A stretch of 27,598 bases of DNA from Psilocybe azurescens (Eukaryota; Basidiomycota; Agaricomycetes; Agaricales; Agrocybaceae): assembly GCA_023853785.1 (NCBI GenBank), contig JAJIRX010000331.1:1-27598 (forward strand), written 5' to 3'. The position numbers and the translations under genes are program-made. The first letter of the stretch is position 1, and each line of letters opens with the position of its first letter. Below the pieces are notes generated by a model. The model did no database searches. It saw only the letters and a list, made by a program, of their open reading frames with translations, and was not told the origin of the DNA. Below are positions 1-8,849 of the stretch, piece after piece.

Positions 1-289
1 CTACAAAGACACGGTTAGTGAAGAATATACGTTGAATAAGCACTGACATACAGTAGCAGGTCCCAAGAGCTCCGAACACGCCACAAGGTCACACCGTTGG
101 GCGCGACCCGACTTGAAGGTGGTGGTTGAGAAGCATCTCAGGCGACTCACCGTTTTCTTAAATATGCGACATCGCTTTTCTCTATACGTGACGCTCGGTG
201 CATTATTTGATGAATTCGTGTCATTTTCGGAGCTCGTCGTCCAGTCTCCGTTTGTACAGAATCAGCGCTATCAATTAACTCTCGACCTT
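1..289. other. 5' flank of kinesin-5 relic, no gene recognised
   Basis: No supported coding region. An open frame runs from 113 into the kinesin-like reading frame, but kinesin-type residues begin only near the ATG at 290, so the upstream part probably reads through an old promoter or 5' UTR. The last ~20 bases before 290 resemble the bases before the second kinesin start at 1022 (both have an AATTAAC motif followed by a TCTC/TCGACC-like stretch). This suggests the duplication also covered some leader. Confidence 0.4.
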
Positions 290-1005
290 ATGCTTCCACC
301 TCAACAACTACAGCGGTCAAGATCTGGCCGCCATCTTTCTTCTTCAGGAGTCGCTTCGGACACACAGGACTCTGCTGGAACATCTGGGAAACAACAAGGA
401 AATCAAGACACGGAGACACACATTCAAGTCACATTGCGCTACCGAGCTCGATCTGAACGAGAAATAGACAAAAAAATAGACATTTATTGTAGATATCGAT
501 GGCCCAAAGGGGAAGGCAAAAAGAACTGACCGTCCAGATATTAAAACCGAATTCAAGTCCGGGAATGCACACCGAGCACCCACACGAACATTTCCTTATG
601 ATATCGATTTTGGTCCAGAAGCTAATCAAAGCATGATATTTCACGACGTTATTGCACCTTTGGTAAAGGAGATTATTGAAGGATATAATTCTACCATATT
701 TGGGCGTACGGGGTAAACAGGAACAGGGAAAAAACATATGTTATACATTGTCCGATATCGTCACCCGTTGAACTTTCCCCACAGGTTTATTATGCAAGGC
801 GATTTGGCCCCCTCCCCAGTGGATGGCCCTGCTCTCACGGTAGGAATCATTCCCGTGTCTTATTTCGTCTGTTTCATGAGCTCGAAAAAGTATATACGGA
901 CTGTATAGCGATAATATCCTATATCGAACTCTACAACAAAAGAGCTTCGGGACCCGATTTCGACATGACCGCTCGCCGTCCGGTCTCCACTCGCACAAGA
1001 ATTAA
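290..1005 (+). pseudogene. kinesin-5 motor, N-terminal half (copy 1, broken)
   Basis: Remnant of a kinesin-5 (BimC/Cut7/Eg5) plus-end motor, which cross-links spindle microtubules. Seen in order: a Ser/Thr/Gln-rich N-tail from the ATG at 290; the first motor strand, TETHIQVTLRYRARSEREID (around 412-470); the FGPEANQSMIFHDV segment (about 588-630); and GYNSTIF before the P-loop (about 681-701). The P-loop, normally GQTGTGKT, reads G-stop-TGTGKK, because the Gln codon is TAA at 714-716 and the final Thr is Lys. Next come a probable intron ending near 785 (CCCACAG), an MQGDLAPSPVDG stretch, and SYIELYN (about 917-937). The frame shifts after the first strand near 475 and again later. Similarity fades near 1000, just before a second N-terminus starts. 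Kinesin-5 assignment is secure; the copy is non-functional. Confidence 0.82.
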
Positions 1006-1273
1006 CAACAATCTCAACCCGATGCCTCCACCTCAACAACTACAGTGGCCATGATCTATCATGTCCCGACCGCCTTCTTCCTCTTTATAGAGAATTGCTT
1101 CAGATACATAGGCCCCGTTAGAATATTCGGGAAACGACAAGGAGATCGAGATGCAGAGACGCATTCAAATCGTATTGCGCTACTGAGTTCGGTCTCAACG
1201 AGAAATAGACGGAGAACAAACGGTCATTGTAGATATCGACGGCCCAAAGGAAGGCAAGAACTGTACCCTACCG

Positions 1274-1339
1274 GTGAGTCACACACCAATGGTTGCATTG
1301 TATTCTGACGATATGCTTATTGGTACCCTATCTACCCAG
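1274..1339 (+). other. intron in kinesin-5 copy 2 (motor end)
   Basis: GTGAGT donor, CTGAC branch-like site at 1305-1309, CCCAG acceptor. Splicing joins CG to T and restores an Arg in [12 protein letters not shown], a hallmark kinesin stretch, so the intron is supported by protein continuity. 66 nt. Confidence 0.85.
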
Positions 1340-1979
1340 TGAATCGAAACTGACCAGGCTTCTGCAAGACTCTCTGAGAGGACGAACAAAGACCTGCATC
1401 ATTGCCACAATATCTCCAGCTAGCCTTAATATCAAAGAAACGCTCTCCACACTTGGAATACGCCCCTCTGCGCCAAAATCCATCCGGAAGAAACCTGAGA
1501 TTAATCAACGCATGATGTGCAATTCGCTTCTGAAGGATCACATCGTTGAGATCGAACAGCTGGTAAGGCTGATCTCCTTGCTGCTCGCGAGAAAAACGGC
1601 ATATGGTTTTCCGAGGAACACTGCAAGCAGCGCGTTGCCGAATCGGAACTGAGGAAGCAGAATTGGTGGAAGCGAAGAAACAAGTAACGGTCATCGGGAA
1701 CCAGATGGGAGCCGTCATGACAGTATGACCAGAGTATAGCCCTACTCAAGTCCAGAGAAGAAGAATTGGACGAGACCAGAATTATTCTTAAACAGACCGA
1801 GAATGTCTTACGCCAGCTTGAAGCTGATCTCCTATGTGTCACTGACGAATATGAAAAGGAAGTCATCATTTGCAAAGCTCATCAAGAGACGGAGGCGACG
1901 ATCAATGGCGTGGCAATAGGGCTAAAAAATGTAACAGAAGAAAGCCTGCATGATCTTGGAAATGTCTTCGAGAAGTTAG

Positions 1980-2027
1980 GTGAGTAGAACCGTCCTGTTT
2001 GATGAAGTCGCTCTTAATTTTTTGTAG
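1980..2027 (+). other. intron in kinesin-5 copy 2 (stalk)
   Basis: GTGAGT donor and TTTTTTGTAG acceptor, 48 nt. Splicing gives FEKL-D-RKNK, matching the kinesin-5 stalk pattern. Confidence 0.85.
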
Positions 2028-2900
2028 ATCGCAAAAATAAAGTCTTAGTTTCAAACAGATAAATTGTTTCGGAGAATGAAGAACTTATTCACACCTTCGC
2101 AGATGCACTCGCAAAGAAGCTGGCGGAGTTAGGTCAACTTATGAAGACACTGAGAAACAGCCTCAAAGACGACACAACAAATTTCCATTCTTCACAAAAA
2201 CAGACGATATACAGTCAGGTGGTAAGGGTGAATACCCATTTCAAAGGGTGCCCAGGATCTATTCCAACAAATCGAGAAATGTGAAGCAGTCGGTGACCGT
2301 GCGCTATCCGGTCTCAAAGAGCAACTCGAGAAGGCGATATTCGTCCTTCAATTCTGACGTATCTTCCTGTCAGGAAAACGGTGGCAGATTGTGAACAACA
2401 TTCCGGCAAAGCCATATCAGCTGGCTTCAACCAGCTCGAAATATTGGAACAATCGGCGACAATTTTGTCCTCCCTTTTGGACTCAATCCTCCGCGACGTC
2501 CAAGACTATCTCAGCAATGAAAGTGCCGCGCTGACGGAGCTGCAGACATTGGGAGAAACTACGACCACGCAGGAATTACTACATCTTCAACGTCAGAATG
2601 TCTTGTTGGCTCAGATGCTCGTCAACGAGCGGAAGGACACCGATAAAGCCAAGAACGACCTGCTCCAACATGTTTCGGGACTACTTGGCGAATTCATGCA
2701 AAGCGCGACGACTCTCTGAAGGAATCCATTAGTAACTTGCAATGCAGTAATGCGGGAGGTCAGAGAGCTATTGAAATCGATGTATGAACGACAGTCCGAT
2801 CTACACGATAGTCTGTCAACCACAAATGGTGAACTGCAAAATCAGATTGAAGCATCCAGGGATAAAGGCAGTGAAGAGAAGGGAGAAGGCGGCGGTCCAG

Positions 2901-2959
2901 GTATGAAATTCTAGTTCTCCAACTTCGATGACTGGTTTATACTAATTATGTCTTGTAAG
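2901..2959 (+). other. intron in kinesin-5 copy 2 (tail side)
   Basis: GTATGA donor, ACTAAT branch-like site at 2941-2946, TTGTAAG acceptor, 59 nt. The flanking sequence continues as charged stalk-like protein. Confidence 0.65.
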
Positions 2960-3092
2960 AATGCCGCAACTGCGAAGGAGGTGATAAGGGCTTCAATACA
3001 AGACGTGCAAAATGATATTACAAGTTCGGTTACAACCCATTCAAAGTGGGTTAATCGACAGGTACGATCTATGGACAAATCTTTGCGAAATG

Positions 3093-3144
3093 GTATGTTT
3101 ATTTTCCTTGACCAATATCAAATATACTGACATCGTATGGGTAG
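3093..3144 (+). other. intron in kinesin-5 copy 2 (last visible)
   Basis: GTATGT donor, TACTGAC branch-like site near 3124-3130, GGGTAG acceptor, 52 nt. It follows a stretch reading SMDKSLRN, typical of the kinesin-5 distal stalk. Confidence 0.7.
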
Positions 3145-4031
3145 CTTTTAAAGAATACAGTTGAGAGAAAAATGTGCCAGGATAGAGGCACCAGATGGAA
3201 TACATGCGAACATCGAAAGTCATCATTCTGCCCAACACAATTTTGTTGTGTCAATTCCCCAGGCAGAAAAACACACCGACCAAGTTGCTTCTTCTAGGAG
3301 TCTCTTCTTGTAGTTTACATTTCACCGACCTAAAAATTCATGTCCCAGGCTTGTGTGCTTCTTGCATTACACCACACGGCTGGATGTGTTCCACTTTCAG
3401 AAGAACGAGGATCACACGTGTAACATCTATATCCAAACATAATTGTAATGCAGCAGGAAGCGCATTTCCCTCATCCACATCATCAAAAACATTTCTGCTA
3501 CCGCAATGCTAGTTGACAAGATGCTTTGTCCTCGCTGCTCTGCCCCATTCGAGAATGAATCAAGGCTTTTAAGCCACATGAATCAGCCAAAGTCTCGTTG
3601 TCGTCATGCCTATGAAAATGTTATTCACTTTCGATCCGGAGTTAGTGCCTCGGAAGCGCAAGCAATTGTGCAGGATACGGGCCTTGAAACAGACAATCCT
3701 ATTCATTCAGTAGTCGCAGCAGACTTCTCACCTGAAGATAACTCTATGGACGTCGACCACCGTAATGATCATTCAAATGATATGGATGTCCACGAAATAT
3801 TGCCTGAGTCCTCTAGGCCATACTTCAAAGTGGAGTATCCTGGGGCCTCCAAGCAGTACGGCAGAGATGCCACTTTTATGGAGAAGTTCGACAAAGACAA
3901 ATATGCAAACCAACGGATCACAAACCTTTATTACCCTTTTTCTTCCAAGGGATGAATGGGAGCACGCACTTTTTCTCCTACGCTCCTCCATGAGTATGAA
4001 GGCCATAGATGAATATATTAAATTACAGCTG

Positions 4032-4087
4032 GTAAGGTCTCTGGTGCACCTCAGACTCAGACCACACGCTAATGTCCAATTTTACAG
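4032..4087 (+). other. Plavaka intron 1
   Basis: GTAAGG donor, GCTAAT branch-like site at 4068-4073, TTTACAG acceptor, 56 nt. Splicing joins IKLQL to VKKMF in frame. Confidence 0.8.
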
Positions 4088-4377
4088 GTAAAGAAAATGT
4101 TCCTTTCGTTCTCCACGGCAAAAGATCTCAAGAATCGGGCAGAAATTCTGCCTAGTGGTCCCGCATGGAAAAGTCGGTCAATAAGTCCAGCGTATCCGAC
4201 CAAAAGCAGCAGTCATTTTATATTATAGAGATTCGGTGGAATGTATGCAAGCTCGTCAGTAGCCCACTTCTCCAGGATCATATGCAGTACAAGCCTTTCC
4301 GTTTGTACGATTCAGCTACCAAAGTAATGCGGGTTTACACTGAGTGGCTGTCGGGCGATGCGGCGCATTATATGCAG

Positions 4378-4431
4378 GTCTGTAATGATAAATTTTATCA
4401 CTATCTCAATGTCTCACCCAGAGCTTCTCAG
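4378..4431 (+). other. Plavaka intron 2
   Basis: GTCTGT donor and TTCTCAG acceptor, 54 nt, a multiple of three with no stop, so the frame also reads through it. Removing it joins HYMQ to EKIPEGGTLIEA, which fits the family spacing better than read-through. Confidence 0.6.
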
Positions 4432-6043
4432 GAAAAGATACCAGAGGGTGGTACCCTCATAGAAGCCATCATTTCTTCGGACAAGACCCATATCTCAGCC
4501 CAGACAGGAAATCGCGCAGCTCATCCATTACTCCTCAGTTGCGCCAACATCAACATGAACATTGAAACAAGGCCTCAGGCCATTTTTTCGTCCTCCTTGC
4601 CCTTCTTCCAATACCAATATATCACCACAAGAAGTCGGTTATCCGAGGAATGCTAGAGAATCGGCTGTTTCATGAATGTCTGGATATCGTTCTGGGACCC
4701 CTCAAGAAGGTTGCGGAGATTGGGATGATGTTTGCTGATCCGTTAGGCAACCTACGGAGGTGCTACACCCCTATTGCTGCATATATTGTCGACACACCTG
4801 AATCGGCACTGATTGCAGGAGTCGGAGCACTGACTTCGTCTGTAACAATGGCAATGTACAAGAATTTTGGGGACGACTTTCGCCATCCACCAAGAACCGG
4901 TGCATCAACCCTTAAATCCATTGCAGCACTGGAGGCTAAATACGACCCATGGGAATTGGAAAAATTCAAGGAAATGTCATTCGAATTGTATCATCTTAAT
5001 GGTGTGAATTGTCCTTTTTGGCTTGACTGGCCGCTATCTGATCCTTCAATATTTCTCACCCCGGAGCCCCTCCACCATTGGCACAAACAATTCTGGGATC
5101 ATGACGTCAAATGGTGCATCAATGCTGTTGGAGCTGCCGAGTTGGACTTTCGCTTTTCAGTTCTTCAACCTCGGACTGGATACCGACATTTTAAGGAAGG
5201 GATATCAGCCTTAAAACAAGTAACAGGACGGGAACATCGAAACATTGAGGCGCTACATGGTGGCACTTATAGCTGAAGCAGTTTCCGACGATTTCATTTA
5301 CGCTGTTCGCTCTCTGATGGACTTTCGGTACCTCGCTCAGTCTCGCATTATCGATGAAGCAGAATGCTCCAAAATTTTGAGCACCTTAAAAGGCTTCCAT
5401 GATCACAAGGACGCTATCATAGCTGCTGGTGGTCGACGTGGAAAGAAGAATGTTATCATCAACAATTGGCACATTCCCAAAATCGAGTTTTTACAGAGTG
5501 TGGTTCCCAACATACGGTTAAACGGGGTTGCAATTCAGTGGTCGGCAGATACTACAGAGCACGCTCTACATCGAAGTCGTGAAAGACCCTGCAGATGCTG
5601 CCAATAATCAGCACTACAAGCCTCAGATATGTCATCATCTTGATCGAATGGATAAACTTCGCCGGTTTGATCTTGCTACGTCTATTCGGGAGGCAGGAAT
5701 CAAATTTTGTGACCCGTCAGAGGAATTGGAATATGAATCAGATCTCGACAACGAAACCACCGAACTCACCGTCAACACTACTTCAGAACTTCTCAAGCTT
5801 ATTAATTCTGTTACACCCATGGCTGGGTCGACTACAGGAAGGCTTGTCAATTATTTCTACAGAGCCAATCTCTTGAAGCAGGGATCTATCAAACGCACCT
5901 ACACCACTAAGAACACATCAGAGCTCGAAGAACGTCGCTTTTCATCTTTCACGCGACCCCAGCTACAAGAGAACAAGCATTGATGATGTTGCCTGGCTCT
6001 TCAATCTTCCTGATCTACGTCCGGCAATCGCAGATTATATAAT

Positions 6044-6105
6044 GTGAGTTGTTAATCTGCATGAACGAGACCCTCTGCGACCACCAATACTGCTCACATC
6101 GACAG
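6044..6105 (+). other. Plavaka intron 3
   Basis: GTGAGT donor and CGACAG acceptor, 62 nt. The upstream exon ends RPAIADYI and the downstream exon opens with IGGKHNAAAGCDIP, a continuous transposase-like reading. Confidence 0.65.
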
Positions 6106-6784
6106 CATTGGAGGCAAGCACAATGCAGCCGCTGGTTGTGACATCCCCCTATACCAGTTTGGAGGTATGGAACAAAATTCGCCTTCAAGCTACTGCATAC
6201 CATTATCCCCACAATATCCTTCCACATGTAACAATCAATGCCTTTCCACCATCAGAGAAATGGGTGTATGGGTTTTTTGACTCAGCAATTGCAAATATGG
6301 ATCCAAACTACATATGGCCTCAAAGCGGCCTCAAAGGTGACTTTGAAAATTCTAAAGCTATAAAGAACCATCTAATTCTATATATCTTAGGACATGCTGT
6401 GGTTGATATTCGTTTAATTTTTCGAATTGTTCCTATCTCTGCAAAGCTACCTTCCCGCAATATCACCGACAGATTTCTTACATATGCACAACGTTTCGAT
6501 ATCATTCCTCAGCCTCCAGTTAGAGGAGCCAGGTTCCGAGGTCCTTATCCAGAACTGTCAACGTCAATGTATATATTGAAAAGGAGCAAACGTGCAGGTG
6601 GCGGCCCTATGGCGGACATCCTCCCATTAGATCAACTTCGTGCTCTCGCTGATTTGATTCCCAAGCTAAAGCTAATCATTGTCTTACAGCGAATAACAGT
6701 CATAGTTTGAGTCTTGATTTCCATCTGAACAAATTCTTTGACAAAGAGATGTATTTGGCATTGTCATCAAAAGCTGTAGTATAG

Positions 6785-7179
6785 AGCAGGTCTGCTAGTA
6801 GGCTGTAGTAGAATACTTGTACAGTTCCGTATTTGTATCCCAAATCTATCACCTCATGCTGCCTTTCTATTTATAAGCTGAAGTGAACTGATCACTGGTA
6901 CTGTAGTATACAGACTATTTGGACTGTGGAGATGAGGTATATTGTGTGCTGTTTCCTTGCTATTCTCTGTTGTTCAGGCTCTCCTTATAGTTTGACCATC
7001 AAGTGCTGTATAATGCTAGAGATAATGTAATGAATACTATTGAACATTATACAACATCGGAGGTATACTATCGAGGAAAACCGATGCTACAGAATACTAG
7101 AGAGTGCTATGTATTGGTTGGTGATGTATTATGTAATACTTTGATGGTTTGATGCTACGCAATTTAAGCGTGATGCTAC
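6785..7179. other. AT-rich spacer, nothing recognised
   Basis: About 395 bp between the Plavaka stop and the first Copia residues. No coding region, RNA gene or terminal repeat was recognised. A GATGCTAC motif recurs at about 7081, 7152 and 7171. A TATTATGTAATACT word near 7127 also occurs inside element A near 8590, so this spacer may be related to that AT-rich DNA. Confidence 0.5.
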
Positions 7180-7630
7180 AGCTCACTATAGCTGAAAATC
7201 AGGATTTGCTGATGTGTTATTTCAACCGGAGAGAGCTGCTTCATGTACCGTGCTAATCTCAAATGTACTTCATGTACCTGCCTTGTCCAACAATCTCTTC
7301 TCTGTCCTCACCTTAATGTCTGATCATGGCTTTACCGTCAAAATCATAAATTGCAAGATGTCGTTCACACGTGGATCTGTTCTTGCACTCACAGCTACTG
7401 TTAACGACCGTAAAGTCACATACCTCAACGGGTATGTTGTGAGTTGCGCTACGAGCACACATGTTCATCATGTTGCCAGTGCTGTCGAACGTGCATTTAC
7501 AGCCACAAAAGGACTCATTGATCGTGAATTGTTGCACCATCAACTCTGTCATATTGGGAAAGACTGGCTGGAACAGCTCATAAAGGAAAATCTATCTTCT
7601 GATCTCCAAGTGACATCCGATACACCCTTA
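7180..7630 (+). pseudogene. Copia pol fragment 1 (GAG-pre-integrase region)
   Basis: 5'-truncated Ty1/Copia polyprotein. ADVLFQPERAASCTVLISNV, LHVPALSNNLFSVLTLM and MSFTRGSVLALTATVNDRKV are the stretch between protease and integrase of fungal Copia elements. It is followed by a zinc-finger-like LLHHQLCHIGKDWLEQL (the usual HR..LCHIG..LE). The protease active site (DSGA) and gag are absent, so the element was cut at its 5' side near 7180. A one-base shift lies near 7200. The reading stops at VTSDTPL, where element A begins; the Cys of the next CxxCxxGK motif lies beyond the insertion. Confidence 0.85.
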
Positions 7631-7650
7631 GAGGTCTTTACACTCCCCCA

Positions 7651-7920
7651 CAGGTACCGATCGAACCGGTCGGAATCCGACCGGTTCCGACCGGAATTTT
7701 ATTTGGCAGTGTCCCTGCCAAATTAGCAGTAAATGTCCAAATTTTCCGACCAGATTCCAACTGGATTCTGATCGGAACCACCGGTACCGACCGGTTCCAC
7801 TGTTAACAAGTCCGACCAAAATCCAATCGGAATCCGACCGGAATCCGACTGGAATCAAGTGGAATTCATCAAATTTGAAACCCAATTAGACCCAATTCCG
7901 AGTGGAATCCGAGTGGTACC
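7651..7920. repeat. left subterminal array of element A
   Basis: Degenerate units such as GGAATCCGACCGGTTCCGAC recur at roughly 10-11 bp, with some gaps. The core is the near-palindrome CGGAWTCCG or CGGTTCCG. Such arrays commonly act as transposase binding sites in hAT elements; that role is inferred here. Confidence 0.75.
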
Positions 7921-8575
7921 AAAGCGGAACTATATTATGTCAGCATACTATTTACAGCTCACCAAGTAATAATACAAAAAGTATACATAGATCTCAACAG
8001 TTTGTGACAAATTTGGTATTGTTAGAATTGTAAAATTTAGGAGAATATGTTTATGTAATAGTTATATAAAATTAAAAATTTTCTAATAAAGAAATACCTA
8101 TTTTCATATAAATCTGTGCTTATATAATCTAAATGTCTTGAATAAAATTAATCTTTGTATTTCATTAATTTCTATTATTGTAAAACTATTAATATATAGC
8201 TAACAGAGTGCTATTTTGTTGCAAAATGTAGTTTACAATATCTATATATATTTAAATTTACAGTATTTTGTATATTGAACATGCTGACATAATATTATGA
8301 TGATGGTGTAATTACAGATGCATTGCCCTCAATTTTCTGATCATTTTTATATATAATATGTGGGTATAGCTTCGGAGGAAGTGCCAGAATATATTATTGG
8401 GTGTTGTAAAGAATAGTATATAATTCGCTAAAATGTTGATAATACCACAAGCAATAATAGTGTAGTTGGTAATGTGTGTATAGAATTAATATGAAGCTGT
8501 TGGTTGATTATGTTGAGTGCGTTTTATAATTTCGCATTTATTACAAATATCATGTGACCTGAATGATTACTTAGA

Positions 8576-8686
8576 GCTTATGTAAGAAATATTATGTAAT
8601 ACTGACTAAGCAGACTATATCATTATGATTTCAATATATTATTTATAAGCTTATGTAAGCAATTATTATGTAATGCTGACTAAGCA
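8576..8686. repeat. 73-bp-period direct repeat inside element A
   Basis: Two near-identical ~37-bp segments start at 8576 and 8649 (both GCTTATGTAAG...TAAGCA) within the AT-rich interior. No coding sense was seen. Confidence 0.6.
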
Positions 8687-8719
8687 TTGTATTATACACT
8701 GATTAAGTACATTATGAGA

Positions 8720-8830
8720 AATTCCGACCGGATTCTGACTGGTTCCGAGTGGGTCTGAGTGGATTCCGATCGGATTCCGACCGGTTCCGATTGGTTCCGA
8801 CTGGGTCCAAGCGGTTCCGACCGGTACCAT
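8720..8830. repeat. right subterminal array of element A
   Basis: About ten consecutive units, read on the minus strand as GGAACCNNTC or GGAATCCNNTC, at strict 10-11-bp spacing. They are inverted relative to the left array and end next to the GGTACC of the terminal repeat. Confidence 0.78.
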
Positions 8831-8849
8831 GGGGCACTGTAAAGTACTG

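Larger units (their letters stand above)
1022..3316 (+). pseudogene. kinesin-5, internally deleted copy 2 with stalk
   Basis: Second kinesin-5 start (ATGCCTCCACCTC at 1022), followed by a diverged repeat of the N-tail and first motor strand (to about 1255; REIDGEQTVIVDIDGPKG is legible). It then jumps to the motor C-terminal end: [15 protein letters not shown] across an intron, then [14 protein letters not shown] and KPEINQRM with a neck-like segment. The P-loop, switch I and most of the motor core are missing. The coiled-coil stalk follows: EEELDETRIILKQTENVLRQ (about 1755), QETEATINGVAIGL, and, after the 1980-2027 intron, DRKNKV. More stalk runs from 2381 to 2719 and on to about 3316 through two further introns. 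Stops and shifts near 1650-1740, 2060, 2270 and 2718 break it. Four legible introns mean a DNA-level duplicate, not a processed copy. A C-terminal BimC box was not found. Confidence 0.85.
3506..6784 (+). pseudogene. Plavaka-type (CACTA-like) transposase, frameshifted
   Basis: Fungal Plavaka transposase, expected to cut and paste its own DNA element. Seen in order: an N-terminal C2HC finger (CPRCSAPF...SHMNQ...RCRH, about 3524-3610); an acidic linker; the family's PLLQDHM..PFRLYDSATKVMRVY..WLSGDAAHYMQ region (about 4270-4377); SSDKTHISAQTGNRAAHPLL (4475-4540); RLFHECLDIVLGPLKK; a FWLDWPLSDP / PLHHWHKQFWDHDVKWC block (5018-5120); VTGREHRNI; AGGRRGKKNVIINNW; and HLDRMDKLRRFDLAT. The C-terminus reads INAFPPSEKWVYG, MADILPLDQLRA and LNKFFDKEMYLAL, ending at a TAG at 6782-6784. 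Introns lie at 4032-4087, 4378-4431 and 6044-6105. Frameshifts lie near 3950, 4200-4255, 4570, 5245, 5565, 5965, 6148 and 6690. ATG 3521 is an alternative start. Domain order is nearly complete, so decay is recent to moderate. I could not define terminal repeats. Confidence 0.85.
7631..8849. mobile_element. element A: non-autonomous hAT-like DNA transposon in Copia
   Basis: The ends are inverted repeats. Left reads GAGGTCTTTACACTCCCCCA; right, reverse-complemented, reads CAGTACTTTACAGTGCCCCA; both then reach GGTACC. An 8-bp direct repeat flanks it: CACCCTTA at 7623-7630 and CACCTTTA at 8850-8857. Copia reading stops before it (VTSDTPL) and resumes right after it (CECVRGKQHRHPF), which confirms an insertion. 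Length 1219 bp. The interior is AT-rich with no transposase. Arrays of phased CGGAWTCCG-like units lie inside both ends. Eight-base duplication plus CAG-type ends suggest hAT; P or Merlin-type elements also make 8-9-bp duplications. Confidence 0.82.

Noticed and set aside
290..3316. Kinesin relic as a processed (retro-)pseudogene
   Set aside because: Four introns with good splice signals remain, and two of them restore conserved kinesin residues when removed.
4378..4431. Read-through of Plavaka intron 2 as coding sequence
   Set aside because: It stays open because it is 54 nt without a stop, but it has GT..AG ends and its 18 residues have no counterpart in the family at this point.
7651..8830. 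CRISPR-like or satellite interpretation of the phased arrays
   Set aside because: Units are only 10-11 bp, degenerate and palindromic, without spacers; they sit symmetrically inside inverted ends flanked by an 8-bp duplication, which fits transposon subterminal repeats.
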